Counted from the stretch's first letter, positions 22,787-31,261 are shown. The stretch is DNA of 32,133 nucleotides from Oscillospiraceae bacterium (GCA_017461245.1 JAFTYW010000049.1:1-32133); one strand, 5' to 3'. Made by a program: numbers and translations. The notes: a model not told the origin generated them from the letters alone.

Positions 22787-23538
22787 TTGTTGTCCTCGTC
22801 TAAATTCATTTCGGCATAGAGCATACACATTGAAACTGCTGTTATTGCGGCAGTTTCAGTGCGCAAAATGCGCTTTCCAAGCGAGATTATTTTGCCGCCC
22901 GCGGCTTTTGCTTTTTCTATTTCAAGCTCGTCAAAGCCGCCCTCGGCGCCGATAAGAATGCCGACCGTCATTCCGCTCCTAATATTAAGAAGCGCATCTT
23001 TGGTATCAGCCATTCCGTTCTTACTCTCATAAGGAACTAAAAGCAGGTCAAGCTCTGCCGCTTTTTTAAGCGCCTCGTCGTAGGGTAAAACGTTGCAAAC
23101 CTCGGGAATTTCGCTGCGCTTGCTCTGCTTTGCGGCGCTCTCGGCTATAGCTTGCCAGCGCTCCTTCTTTGATTTCTTTTTCTTGTCGTCGAGCTTTACA
23201 ACACATCTTGACATCTCGGTGGGCACAATAGAATGAACTCCAAGCTCGACCGACTTTTGAATGATAAGCTCCATCTTGTCGCTTTTGGGCAGCCCCTGAA
23301 AAAGAACGATCCTTATGGGCAGATCGGTGTTCTGATAGTTTTCCTCTAAGATAAGCGCAGAAACGCAGCCGTCGCTAAAGCCTTCAAGGTAGCACAAACT
23401 GCTAACTCCGCCGCAGCTTACCAAAAACTTGTCGCCCTCACGCATACGGAGCACGTTTTTTATGTGATTAAAGTCAGAGCCGTCAATCAAAAACCGCTCG
23501 CCCTGCCTGTTTTCCTCTGTAGCAAAAAAATTAAACAT
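22783..23538 (-). CDS. rsmE: 16S rRNA (uracil(1498)-N(3))-methyltransferase
   Basis: A 251-residue SPOUT-class methyltransferase. It has an N-terminal PUA-like barrel (HIKNVLRMREGDKFLVSCGG), QGLPKSDKMELIIQKSVELGV, and the C-terminal knot with ILIGAEGGFDELEIEKAK and SLGKRILRTETAAI. These match RsmE, which methylates U1498 of 16S rRNA. The usual GPEGG is GAEGG here, a conservative variant. Start ATG after GGACGGTGGGAAA. It is first in a two-gene operon with the m5C methyltransferase. Confidence 0.92.
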   Translation of the reverse strand: MFNFFATEENRQGERFLIDGSDFNHIKNVLRMREGDKFLVSCGGVSSLCYLEGFSDGCVSALILEENYQNTDLPIRIVLFQGLPKSDKMELIIQKSVELGVHSIVPTEMSRCVVKLDDKKKKSKKERWQAIAESAAKQSKRSEIPEVCNVLPYDEALKKAAELDLLLVPYESKNGMADTKDALLNIRSGMTVGILIGAEGGFDELEIEKAKAAGGKIISLGKRILRTETAAITAVSMCMLYAEMNLDEDNK

Positions 23539-23559
23539 TTTCCCACCGTCCTTAAAGAC

Positions 23560-23588
23560 ATTATAACAAACAATTTATCGTTTGACAA
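23560..23588 (-). promoter_or_regulatory. Promoter of the rRNA methyltransferase pair
   Basis: TTGTCA, 17-bp spacer, TATAAT on the minus strand. Confidence 0.75.
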
Positions 23589-23601
23589 TCATAGATTTTG
23601 C

Positions 23602-23630
23602 TTGAATATTTAGCTTGGTTGTGCTAAAAT
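23602..23630 (+). promoter_or_regulatory. Promoter of the MFS transporter gene
   Basis: TTGAAT, 17-bp spacer, TAAAAT with a TG extended -10, close in sequence to the flavodiiron promoter's -10 region. Confidence 0.65.
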
Positions 23631-23662
23631 CAGCATAGCGACTTTTTAAGGAGAAAAAGAAA

Positions 23663-24889
23663 ATGGACCCCAAATTTAAAAGGCTGAAATATGCCTGCTA
23701 TTCAAGTAATGTTTCAATGTCGGTGGCCGGCAATCTTTCGCCGATATTGTTCTTGACCTTTAAAGAGATGTACGACATTTCGTACTCGCTTTTGGGCCTG
23801 CTTATTTTGGTAAACTTTGTAACCCAGCTTGGAATTGACCTTGTTTTTTCGTTTTTCTCGCACAGATTCAATATCTCGAAAACCGTAAAAACAATGCCGA
23901 TAATAACCATTGTGGGCCTTTTGATATACGCGCTTTGGCCCTCTGTGTTTCCAAACTCGGTTTACCTGGGCTTACTTATTGGAACGGTCGTCTTTTCTGT
24001 TTCGGCAGGACTCGGCGAGGTGCTGATAAGCCCCGTTATTGCGGCCATTCCCGCCAAAGAGCCCGAAAGGGAAATGAGCAAGCTCCATTCAGTTTACGCC
24101 TGGGGCGTTGTCTTTGTAATAATTTTGAGCACACTCTTTTTGCTTATATTTGGTTCTGAAAACTGGCAGTATCTTGCGCTTTTGTTTGCTCTCGTTCCGC
24201 TCACCTCTGCAATTCTTTTTGCAGGGGCTGATGTTCCGCAGATGAAAACTCCGGAGAAAGCCTCGGGCGCAGTTAAATTTCTTAAAAGCAAAACCCTTTG
24301 GCTCTGCGTTATTGCAATATTCCTCGGCGGCGCCTCTGAGCTTGTTATGGCTCAATGGAGCTCGGGCTATCTCGAGAGAGCGCTTGGGATACCTAAGGTG
24401 TGGGGCGATATTTTCGGCGTGGCGCTTTTTGCCGCTATGCTTGGCCTCGGCAGAACTCTTTATTCCAAAATCGGCAAAAACATTTATCGTGTTCTTAGCC
24501 TCGGCGCTCTTGGCGCAGCGGTGTGCTATGTTACTGCGGCGGTTACCGATGTTGCGGTGCTTGGTCTTTTGGCCTGCGCCTTTACCGGCTTCTGTGTTTC
24601 GATGCTCTGGCCGGGAAGCCTTGTTGTCGCTTCTGATAGATTCAAAAGCGGCGGCGTGTTTATTTTCGCAATGATGGCGGCAGGCGGCGATCTTGGAGCC
24701 TCGGTAGTTCCTCAGCTTGTGGGAATCGTAACCGATGCGGTGAGTGCAAGCTCGACTATGTCAAAGTTTGCAGATTCTCTCGCCCTTGCGCCCGACCAGC
24801 TCGGAATGAAGCTCGGCCTTTTAGTCGGCGCGCTCTTTCCGCTCGCGGCGGTGTTTGTCTTCTTGCGGCTTTCAAAAACAAACAAATAA
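23663..24889 (+). CDS. Major facilitator superfamily transporter
   Basis: A 408-residue membrane protein with about 12 hydrophobic segments. It resembles sugar-type MFS permeases, with a cytoplasmic loop after TM6 (about 185-205; DVPQMKTPEKASG) and a second half starting LWLCVIAIFLGGASELVMAQW. The substrate is not evident. It has its own promoter and ends convergent with the AraC regulator of the sugar locus, so it could import that pathway's substrate, but it is not in the operon. ATG follows AAGGAGAAAAAGAAA. Confidence 0.85.
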   Translation: MDPKFKRLKYACYSSNVSMSVAGNLSPILFLTFKEMYDISYSLLGLLILVNFVTQLGIDLVFSFFSHRFNISKTVKTMPIITIVGLLIYALWPSVFPNSVYLGLLIGTVVFSVSAGLGEVLISPVIAAIPAKEPEREMSKLHSVYAWGVVFVIILSTLFLLIFGSENWQYLALLFALVPLTSAILFAGADVPQMKTPEKASGAVKFLKSKTLWLCVIAIFLGGASELVMAQWSSGYLERALGIPKVWGDIFGVALFAAMLGLGRTLYSKIGKNIYRVLSLGALGAAVCYVTAAVTDVAVLGLLACAFTGFCVSMLWPGSLVVASDRFKSGGVFIFAMMAAGGDLGASVVPQLVGIVTDAVSASSTMSKFADSLALAPDQLGMKLGLLVGALFPLAAVFVFLRLSKTNK

Positions 24890-24942
24890 CAAACTCCCTG
24901 GAAATACACTTGACAAGCAGGTGTTCTCCGGGGAGTTTTTTA
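24890..24942. terminator. Terminator between the MFS and AraC genes
   Basis: AACTCCCTGG / CCGGGGAGTT stem with a long loop that holds its own hairpin, then T6. Confidence 0.7.
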
Positions 24943-25809
24943 TATGTGTGCGCGGTTTTTGTATTCGGTCGGCGTCATCCCGTATTCGCGCTTAAACACC
25001 CGCGCAAAGTACTGTGGGTTCTCAAACGAAAGGCGTGTGGAAATCTGGGTAATGTTAAGATGGTCGGCGCGCAAAAGCTCCTTTGCGCGCTCCATTTTTT
25101 TTGTGATTGCAAAGGCGGAAAGGCTTTGCCCTGTGTGCTCGCGGAAGATTCGGCTTAAAAAGCTTTTGCTATAACCAAAAGCACGACATATTTCGTCGAT
25201 CCTTATGGTTTCTTCACACCGCGAGGATATATAATCTTTGAGCGCAGAAATCAGCGGCGCCTCCTCTGTAAGCTGCGGCAGAGCAAATGCTTTTTCTTTT
25301 TCCTCTAAGCGAAGCAGGTAAATAAGCAGCTGTTCCATATATCCCTTTATAAGTTGTTCACTTCCAAGCGGTGCATTTTTTTTGCGGCGAAGGTGCCGAA
25401 GATCAGGATCGTTTTTGGGAATGTGATAACTTTGTTCAGCCTCGTTAATTATAGATGTGAGCAGACTTTTGTGTTCTTTTTTCAGCACAGAGCAAAAACG
25501 TTCAAAAAAGCGCATACAAAGAGAAGATGAAACAAACGAAATAACAAAAAAGTTCGGAGCAGATTCAAACGAGCGTATTGTGTGAAATTCGTTGGGACGG
25601 TGGAAAATAACCTCGCCTTGCGAAAGTACGATTTCCTCGCCATCGCGCAGTATGGCAACGCTACCCTTGTCAACGTAAACCATTTCCCAGAAATCGTGAG
25701 ATTCGCCGTCAAAGGTGAAACTCTTTCCAACCTCGTAGTAATGAATAGTAACAATTTTTGTGATGTCCACGACTGTTTTCGGCCGTGTTTTTATATATTC
25801 CTTTTTCAA
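24940..25809 (-). CDS. AraC-family transcription regulator
   Basis: About 289 residues. The N-terminal cupin-like sensor domain (about 20-110; EMVYVDKGSVAILRDGEEIVLSQGEVIFHRPNEFHTI) probably binds a sugar or related ligand. The C-terminal double helix-turn-helix (about 190-289) shows IDEICRAFGYSKSFLSRIFREHTGQS and ITQISTRLSFENPQYFARVFKREYGMTPTEYKN. TTG at 25809 is chosen because AGGAGG lies 9 bp upstream; a longer frame also opens at a TTG (25851) but has no ribosome site. It is divergent from the isomerase/dehydrogenase operon, which it probably controls. Confidence 0.88.
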   Translation of the reverse strand: MKKEYIKTRPKTVVDITKIVTIHYYEVGKSFTFDGESHDFWEMVYVDKGSVAILRDGEEIVLSQGEVIFHRPNEFHTIRSFESAPNFFVISFVSSSLCMRFFERFCSVLKKEHKSLLTSIINEAEQSYHIPKNDPDLRHLRRKKNAPLGSEQLIKGYMEQLLIYLLRLEEKEKAFALPQLTEEAPLISALKDYISSRCEETIRIDEICRAFGYSKSFLSRIFREHTGQSLSAFAITKKMERAKELLRADHLNITQISTRLSFENPQYFARVFKREYGMTPTEYKNRAHI

Positions 25810-25841
25810 AGCTTTGCCTCCTGTGTACGATAATGAACATA

Positions 25842-25890
25842 TTAAATACAAAAATGACTGTTCAAAAATGCACTTGTTTAATACAATAAT
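25842..25890. promoter_or_regulatory. Direct repeats, possible AraC-regulator binding sites
   Basis: TTAAATACAAAAAT (25842-25855) and TTTAATACAATAAT (25877-25890) match at 12 of 14 positions, 35 bp apart, in the spacer between the divergent genes. Confidence 0.45.
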
Positions 25891-25923
25891 AGCACAAAAA
25901 TTATTTTTTTCAAGGAGGTTTTT

Positions 25924-26766
25924 ATGAAAAAAGGAATTAGTATCTGGTCTTTTCCCACGCAGTCGCTAAAGGAAAGTTTTATTCTTGCCGCGGATGCAGG
26001 TTTTGAGGGAGTAGAGGTTGCTCTTGATGAGGGGGCGGGGGAGATAAGGCTTGACTCAACCGAAAGTCAGTTACTTGACGTAAAGCGTAAGGCTAATGAC
26101 TGCGGAATTGAGCTTTACAGCGTTGCAAGCGGTCTTTACTGGTCATATTTTTTAAATGACGAGGATAAAGTTGTGCGCACAAAGGCACAGGATATTGTGA
26201 AAAAGCAGCTTGAAACGGCCGCCATTCTCGGCGCCGATACCATTCTTGTTATCCCCGGTTGTGTAAACGCAGAGTTTGCGGCACCTGGCAAGATAATGGA
26301 TTACGAAACCTGCTATAACCGTTCGCTTGAGTCTTTAATGAAGGTAAAGCAGTATGCAGAGGAATATAAGGTAAGCATCGGCCTTGAAAACGTATGGAAT
26401 AAATTTTTGCTATCTCCCGTGGAGATGCGTGACTTTATCGATAAGGTTGGAAGTGATTGGGTCGGAAGTTACCTTGATGTTGGTAACACCCTTGCAAACG
26501 GTTATCCTGAGCATTGGATTAGTACGCTCGGAAAGCGCATAAAAAAGGTGCATTTCAAGGATTACAGGGTAGAGGCAGGCGGACTGCACGGATTTGTTGA
26601 CTTGCTTGCAGGCGATGTAAACTATCCCGCTGTTATGCAGGCGCTTAATGAGGTTGGTTACGATGGCTGGGTAACGGCAGAAATGATACCCAACTACAAA
26701 TATCATAGCGAAACCATTATTTATAACACGTCTAACTCTATGGACAGGATTTTAGGAAGGAAGTAA
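25924..26766 (+). CDS. Sugar phosphate isomerase/epimerase (TIM barrel)
   Basis: A 280-residue AP-endonuclease-2-like TIM barrel of the IolE / ketose 3-epimerase group. The expected metal ligands are visible: Glu in IGLENVW, Asp in SYLDVGN, His in KVHFKDYR and Glu in VTAEM. These enzymes isomerise or dehydrate keto-sugars or inosose; the exact substrate is unknown. ATG follows CAAGGAGGTTTTT. The next gene starts 4 bp after its stop. It is the first gene of a three-gene operon under the divergent AraC regulator. Confidence 0.87.
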   Translation: MKKGISIWSFPTQSLKESFILAADAGFEGVEVALDEGAGEIRLDSTESQLLDVKRKANDCGIELYSVASGLYWSYFLNDEDKVVRTKAQDIVKKQLETAAILGADTILVIPGCVNAEFAAPGKIMDYETCYNRSLESLMKVKQYAEEYKVSIGLENVWNKFLLSPVEMRDFIDKVGSDWVGSYLDVGNTLANGYPEHWISTLGKRIKKVHFKDYRVEAGGLHGFVDLLAGDVNYPAVMQALNEVGYDGWVTAEMIPNYKYHSETIIYNTSNSMDRILGRK

Positions 26767-26770
26767 TTCT

Positions 26771-27751
26771 ATGTTAAAGGTTGGTCTTATCGGTTGTGGA
26801 TTTATGGGTACAATGCACGCAAATTGCTACAATGCTTTAGATGGAGTAGAGCTTACCGCAGTGGCAGATATTCGACCCGAAAAGGCTGAGCAGTTGGCGG
26901 ACGGAGCACAAATTTATTGTGACGGCAAAGAACTTATTGAAAACGCAGACGTAGATGTTATTGATATTTGCCTGCCAACATATCTGCACGCGGAGTATAC
27001 AATGCTTGCTATGGATAAGGTTAAATACGTGTTTGTTGAAAAACCTGTAACCCTGACAGTTGAGGAAAGCGAACAGCTTAAAGCTAAGCAGGCAGAGACA
27101 GGAGCATTTGTTCAAATTGGTCAGGTTATTCGCTTCTGGGATGAGTATGTTGCGCTTTATGATATGGTAAGGAGCGGTAAATACGGCAGGGTTGTAAATG
27201 CTAACTTTCGCCGTATAAGTCCAAGCCCTGATTGGGGTTGGAATAACTGGTTGCACGACACCAAGCTTTCAGGTGGTGCAGCACAGGATTTACATATTCA
27301 CGACGTTGATTATGTGTTATCTCTCTTTGGCGAGCCTAAGTCGGTTTCCTCTGTCAGAAATATAATTGGTGAGGAAAACTCATACGTAAACACATTTATG
27401 CAATATGATACTTGTGTAGTAACGGTAGAGGGCACCTGGGACCTTCCTGCTTCCCATCCGTTTGAGGCGACGTTCCGCGTTGTGTTTGAGGACGCAGTTG
27501 TAGAAAATGCGGGCGGCAGGTTTATGCTCTATACCACCGACGGTGCAGAGGAGATAAAAATTGAGAAAAAGGATTTGACCGTTTCGGGTGGAACCAGCGG
27601 AAATATCTCCAGCCTTGGCGGATATTTTAATGAACTTTGTTACTTCACAGAGTGTGCTAAAAACGGCACCGCGGTAGAAAAGGCAACCCTTGCCGATGCG
27701 GCAACTTCGCTTAAGTTCTTACTTACAAAGGAGTTAAAGAGTAATGCTTAG
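26771..27751 (+). CDS. Gfo/Idh/MocA-family dehydrogenase 1
   Basis: A 326-residue NAD(P)-dependent oxidoreductase. The N-terminal Rossmann fold has GLIGCGFMGTMHA and the family motif FVEKPVTLT. The C-terminal catalytic barrel has GGAAQDLHIHDVDYV, where Asp and His are the usual active-site residues. Members oxidise sugars or cyclitols. ATG follows AGGAAGTAATTCT. The end overlaps the next gene by 8 bp. Two such enzymes plus an isomerase suggest a redox-neutral oxidise/isomerise/reduce pathway on one sugar, but the substrate is not known. Confidence 0.9.
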   Translation: MLKVGLIGCGFMGTMHANCYNALDGVELTAVADIRPEKAEQLADGAQIYCDGKELIENADVDVIDICLPTYLHAEYTMLAMDKVKYVFVEKPVTLTVEESEQLKAKQAETGAFVQIGQVIRFWDEYVALYDMVRSGKYGRVVNANFRRISPSPDWGWNNWLHDTKLSGGAAQDLHIHDVDYVLSLFGEPKSVSSVRNIIGEENSYVNTFMQYDTCVVTVEGTWDLPASHPFEATFRVVFEDAVVENAGGRFMLYTTDGAEEIKIEKKDLTVSGGTSGNISSLGGYFNELCYFTECAKNGTAVEKATLADAATSLKFLLTKELKSNA

Positions 27752-28760
27752 GGTAGGAATAGTTGGTTGCGGAAGCATCTTTACAATGCATGCAACAAGC
27801 TGCGATCATCTTGAGAACGCACAGCTTGTTGGTGTTTGCGATATAAAAAAAGACCGCGCAGATGCGGCCGCAAAAAAATATGGTGTTACTGCTTACTATG
27901 ATTATAAGCAGCTTATAGAAAAGGAAAATTTAGACGTTGTTCATGTCTGCGTTCCTCATTATATGCACCCCGTAATTTCGCACTATGCGCTCGAGCACGG
28001 CGTTAACGTGCTGTGTGAAAAGCCGATGAGCATAGACTACGAAAGCGGCGAAGCTAATGTTAAGCTGGCGGCAGAAAGGAATCTTCGTTACGGAATCATT
28101 TTTCAGTGTCGCTATAACAACACCTCTCGACTTGTAAAGGAGAACTTGGGAAACGGCAGACTTGGCAAAGTTATAAGTGCACGTTGTACATTAACTTGGT
28201 GTAAACCCGACTCTTACTACGCGCTTTCCGACTGGAAGGGCACCTGGGAAAAAGAGGGCGGCGGAGTTATTATAGACCAGGCTATTCATTCGCTCGACCT
28301 TGTTAATTGGTTTATAGACTCGGAGCCAATCGAGGTGCAGGCAAGCATTGCTAACCGAGCACATGATGTAATGAAGGTTGACGACACGGGTGAGGGTTAT
28401 ATCCGTTATAAAAACGGTGCTACAATGGCCTTTTGGGCTATGAACAACTACGGATGTGATGACCCTATAGAAATACGCCTTTACTGCGAAAAGGGCAAGG
28501 TTGTTATGAGCTACGATGATGCACGTATTGAATTTTCTGATGGTACGGTTGAAACTGCATCAACGCAGGATGACGGCATTTACTATGAGGGTGGAAAGGA
28601 CTACTGGGGCTTTCAGCATATCCGCCAAATTGCCGATTTTTACCATTCGGTAGAGCAGGGAACGGAGCCGTTTATAAGCGGGCGCGAAGCGCTAAAAATT
28701 CAAAAACTTGTCTGTGCAATATACGACAGCGCCAAAACATGCAAAACCATTAAATTCTAA
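27744..28760 (+). CDS. Gfo/Idh/MocA-family dehydrogenase 2
   Basis: A 338-residue paralogue of the preceding enzyme type, but from another subfamily. It has GIVGCGSIFTMHATSC, LCEKPMSID, and the catalytic segment GGGVIIDQAIHSLDLVNWF. It starts inside the previous gene (8-bp overlap), so the two are translationally coupled and probably act on the same pathway. The end is followed by a clear terminator. Confidence 0.9.
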   Translation: MLRVGIVGCGSIFTMHATSCDHLENAQLVGVCDIKKDRADAAAKKYGVTAYYDYKQLIEKENLDVVHVCVPHYMHPVISHYALEHGVNVLCEKPMSIDYESGEANVKLAAERNLRYGIIFQCRYNNTSRLVKENLGNGRLGKVISARCTLTWCKPDSYYALSDWKGTWEKEGGGVIIDQAIHSLDLVNWFIDSEPIEVQASIANRAHDVMKVDDTGEGYIRYKNGATMAFWAMNNYGCDDPIEIRLYCEKGKVVMSYDDARIEFSDGTVETASTQDDGIYYEGGKDYWGFQHIRQIADFYHSVEQGTEPFISGREALKIQKLVCAIYDSAKTCKTIKF

Positions 28761-28777
28761 TTTCTTGATTCTTTTAT

Positions 28778-28810
28778 AAAAAAATCCTCCCATAAGGGAG
28801 GATTTTTTAT
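28778..28810. terminator. Bidirectional terminator between the sugar operon and the anion permease
   Basis: AAAAAATCCTCC / GGGAGGATTTTTT with a CATAA loop. Confidence 0.9.
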
Positions 28811-29913
28811 ACCAAAAAGAGCTTTGCCACAACGGTCATAACAACAAGGAAAATAAGGTTTATAACAGTGAACATAACAAAATACTTTTTGGACTGATTC
28901 GGATACAAAATTTTATATTCGCTGAAGGTTATAAGGCTTGCAAGCGAAGCGATGAGCGTTCCCGTTCCGCCTATGTTTACTCCCAAAAGCAGCGAGTGGT
29001 AGTCGGTTGTAAAGCGGGAAAGCAAAATTGCGGTGGGCACGTTGCTGATTCCCTGGCAGCAAAGAATTGAAACCAGCAGGGTGTCTTTTTCAAGCAGATA
29101 GGAAAAGAACTCGTTTATGATCTCGATGCGGGAGAGATTTCCTGCGAATATAAAGAAAAAGAAAAAGGTTGCGAGGAGTGGATAGTCCACCATCAAAAGT
29201 GACTCTTTGTCTGCTATCAAAAGCACTATCGGGATAAGAACAAGCCCCAAAAGCATGGGAACGACATTAAATACAATAAGAATTGATAAGGTGAAAAGCA
29301 CAAGATACAAAACCGTGCGGCGAATATTGAGCTTTTCAGGGAAAGCCTCGTCAATGTTCAGCTTGTGCGGCTTTACAAAGAGGCAGGCAATTGCCAAAAG
29401 GGAAATTGCAAGTAAAAAGGGCGGCAGCATAATGGAGCAGAACTCACCCGTTGGAATGTTAAAATAGGAGTATAGATAAAGGTTCTGCGGGTTTCCAAAT
29501 GGGGTCAACATTCCGCCGAGGTTTGCCGAAATATTCTGCAGAATGAAAAGGTAAGCCATATATTTTTCTTTGCCAGTTGTCGAAAGGGCAAAGTAGCCAA
29601 GCGGAAGAAAGGTGATAAGCGCCATATCGTTTGCGATTATCATCGAGCCTATAAAGGTGATGCAGTTAAGCATCAGAAAAAGGCTTCGCAGGTTTCCTGT
29701 TATGCGAACGAGCGCCCTCGCCAGAATGGTGAAAAATTTGATGTTTCTCAGCGCGCAGACTACTGCAAGCGTTAAAAACAGACAAACCAGTGTTTTCCAG
29801 TCAAAATATGTAAGGTACTGCGCATCTGGCGGCACCAAAAAGCAGGTAACCACCGCCGCAATAAGCGCGATACAAAACACAATATTCTTTTTAATAAAAC
29901 GAACGATCCGCAT
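28807..29913 (-). CDS. SLC13/ArsB-type anion permease
   Basis: A 368-residue inner-membrane protein with about 10 hydrophobic segments. It resembles the citrate/ArsB (ion transporter) superfamily: ITFIGSMIIANDMALITFLPLGY and NISANLGGMLTPFGNPQNLYLYSYF in the first half; SNVPTAILLSRFTTDY and GVNIGGTGTLIASLASLITF in the second. The NxxxxxxPxGN-type hairpin motif repeats once per half, as in this superfamily. The substrate is probably a carboxylate or other anion and is unresolved. The family's usual length is over 400, so this is a short version. ATG follows AAAGGAGCTTTATTTAAAT. Confidence 0.83.
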   Translation of the reverse strand: MRIVRFIKKNIVFCIALIAAVVTCFLVPPDAQYLTYFDWKTLVCLFLTLAVVCALRNIKFFTILARALVRITGNLRSLFLMLNCITFIGSMIIANDMALITFLPLGYFALSTTGKEKYMAYLFILQNISANLGGMLTPFGNPQNLYLYSYFNIPTGEFCSIMLPPFLLAISLLAIACLFVKPHKLNIDEAFPEKLNIRRTVLYLVLFTLSILIVFNVVPMLLGLVLIPIVLLIADKESLLMVDYPLLATFFFFFIFAGNLSRIEIINEFFSYLLEKDTLLVSILCCQGISNVPTAILLSRFTTDYHSLLLGVNIGGTGTLIASLASLITFSEYKILYPNQSKKYFVMFTVINLIFLVVMTVVAKLFLV

Positions 29914-30040
29914 ATTTAAATAAAGCTCCTTTTCTTTGCGCTGTTAGTTATATTACATCAATTTCTGCTATTTTGCAACATATTTGTTCTAAAAATATTA
30001 TAAAAACAAAAAAGAACCCATCTTACGATGAGTTCTTTTT
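29914..30040. terminator. Intergenic region with a minus-strand terminator (30008-30040)
   Basis: AGAACTCATC / GATGGGTTCT hairpin with T tracts on both sides. It sits just left of a tRNA-end-like sequence (TTTGGCGGAGGTGG), in the position a tRNA terminator would have. The remaining ~90 bp upstream of the permease is A/T-rich with nothing else seen. Confidence 0.55.
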
Positions 30041-30231
30041 CGTTTGGCGGAGGTGGAGGATTTTCAGTTGCTTCGCAACCCCTGCTTGCAGTAACCGAAA
30101 AAATCATCGGGCTTGCGCTATTCCTCGATTTTTTCGACTGCGGCGCCAGCTGTGCCTCGCTTTTTCTCGCACCGCGAGCGCTCGGCGCATCAGCCTGCAC
30201 CTTCGGTGCTCGGGTTCAAATCCAACACAAC
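30041..30231. repeat. Second hairpin-rich element with tRNA-end-like termini
   Basis: The left end on the minus strand reads AATCCTCCACCTCCGCCA, like a tRNA-Ser 3' end with CCA. The right end on the plus strand has GGGTTCAAATCC, like a T-arm. The interior has short hairpins with 3-nt loops (GTTGC/GCAAC, CTCGC/GCGAG). The layout matches 691-904. No gene is supported, although open frames run through it. Confidence 0.55.
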
Positions 30232-30268
30232 AAAAAAATCGCCCACGCAAAAGCGTGAGCGATTTTTT
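30232..30268. terminator. Terminator of the tRNA-Ser(GCT) gene
   Basis: AAAAAATCGC(C)CACGC / GCGTGAGCGATTTTTT with an AAAA loop, immediately after the tRNA CCA end. Confidence 0.85.
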
Positions 30269-30358
30269 GGCGGAGACGGAGGGATTTGAACCCTCGCACC
30301 GGTTACCCGACCTACTCCCTTAGCAGGGGAGCCTCTTGAGCCACTTGAGTACGTCTCC
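30268..30358 (-). tRNA. tRNA-Ser (GCT)
   Basis: Class II tRNA with acceptor GGAGACG/CGTCTCC, anticodon loop CTGCTAA (anticodon GCT), long variable arm, T-arm GAGGGTTCAAATCCCTC, and encoded CCA. Confidence 0.95.
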
Positions 30359-30395
30359 GTATGGTTCAACTGTTTTAAAACAATTTTAAGTTGTT

Positions 30396-30484
30396 TGGCG
30401 GAGAGAGTGGGATTCGAACCCACGGTTCCTTGCGGAATCACTGGTTTTCAAGACCAGCTCCTTAAACCACTCGGACATCTCTCC
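30396..30484 (-). tRNA. tRNA-Ser (TGA)
   Basis: Acceptor GGAGAGA/TCTCTCC, anticodon stem-loop CTGGTCTTGAAAACCAG (anticodon TGA), long variable arm, T-arm GTGGGTTCGAATCCCAC, and encoded CCA. Confidence 0.95.
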
Positions 30485-30644
30485 TCAGCGCAAGGTATAT
30501 GATACCATATTCTTTATAGAAAAGTCAAGGGTTTTAAGGTATTTTAATAAAATTTTCAGAGTTTAAAATCCACTTTTACAATTTATTGCATAAAAATTTA
30601 AAATATGATAGCTCGAGTGGCAATTCCTGTAATTTTTGGGCTGT

Positions 30645-30992
30645 CTATTTTCTGATTTTATTCTTAATAAGAATAACACCCGTGGAAATCAGTACTATTA
30701 AAATGAGTGCTAAGCAAATTATAGAGCTAAAAAACATTACAGTGTAAATACCGTGAGCGATGCCTAAAATCACAAGAAAATACAAAAGAATATTGGCTCC
30801 GTCAGACAAAAGGGAATTGTTCAATAGCTTGTATAATACAAACGAGAAAATCAAGCTTGAGGCGGCACATAAAACAATAGAAACAATAGAATGAAAAACG
30901 GGAATGTATCTGTCAAACTGAAGTGGCAGCATAAGCGCAAAGAATATGACGCCAAACAGAATGCTTACAGATGTTTTGAGATTTCTTTTCAT
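30645..30992 (-). CDS. Small four-helix membrane protein of unknown function
   Basis: About 115 residues with four hydrophobic segments (about 10-27, 33-56, 66-85 and 88-110) and short charged ends (MKRNLKTS and KNKIRK). No family recognised. ATG at 30992 has AAAGGCGG about 8 bp upstream; a GTG three codons earlier (31001) overlaps that site and is less likely. It lies alone between tRNA genes on the same strand, and its region is A/T-rich. It may be an orphan accessory gene. Confidence 0.65.
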   Translation of the reverse strand: MKRNLKTSVSILFGVIFFALMLPLQFDRYIPVFHSIVSIVLCAASSLIFSFVLYKLLNNSLLSDGANILLYFLVILGIAHGIYTVMFFSSIICLALILIVLISTGVILIKNKIRK

Positions 30993-31031
30993 TAAATTCA
31001 CCGCCTTTATTTAATTTTACCATAATAAAAT

Positions 31032-31144
31032 AAAAAGGGCAAGGCAAAGCTTTGCAAAATACCTTTTCACTATTCACTATTACTTATTACCTTCCAAAAA
31101 TCCGAGTATTTAAGAGAAAAGTGAAGAGTGAAGAGGCAATAGTG
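31032..31144 (-). repeat. Intergenic repeat, copy 2
   Basis: Reverse complement of the family seen at 11745-11835: on the minus strand it runs CACTATTGCCTCTTC..., TTTTCTCTTAA, CGGATTTTTGGAAGGTAATAA, AATAGTGAATAGTGAAAAGG, TTTTGCAAAGC. It contains the tandem word CACTATT. Confidence 0.75.
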
Positions 31145-31152
31145 AAAAAAGT

Positions 31153-31185
31153 AAAATCCCCGTATCTTGCGATACGAGGATTTTT
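31153..31185 (-). terminator. Terminator downstream of tRNA-Gln
   Basis: AAAATCC(C)CGTATC / GATACGAGGATTTTT with a TTGC loop, abutting the tRNA CCA end. Near-copy of 858-889. Confidence 0.8.
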
Positions 31186-31261
31186 GGCAGGGCTGGGTGG
31201 ATTTGAACCACCGAGGTGACGGAGTCAAAGTCCGTTGCCTTAACCACTTGGCGACAGCCCT
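31185..31261 (-). tRNA. tRNA-Gln (TTG)
   Basis: Acceptor AGGGCTG/CAGCCCT, anticodon loop CTTTGAC (anticodon TTG), T-arm GGTGGTTCAAATCCACC, and encoded CCA. Confidence 0.95.

Noticed and set aside
29973-30441. Open frames with peptides such as EGFEPSHR around the tRNA-Ser genes
   Set aside because: These are antisense translations of tRNA sequence, a well-known source of false proteins.
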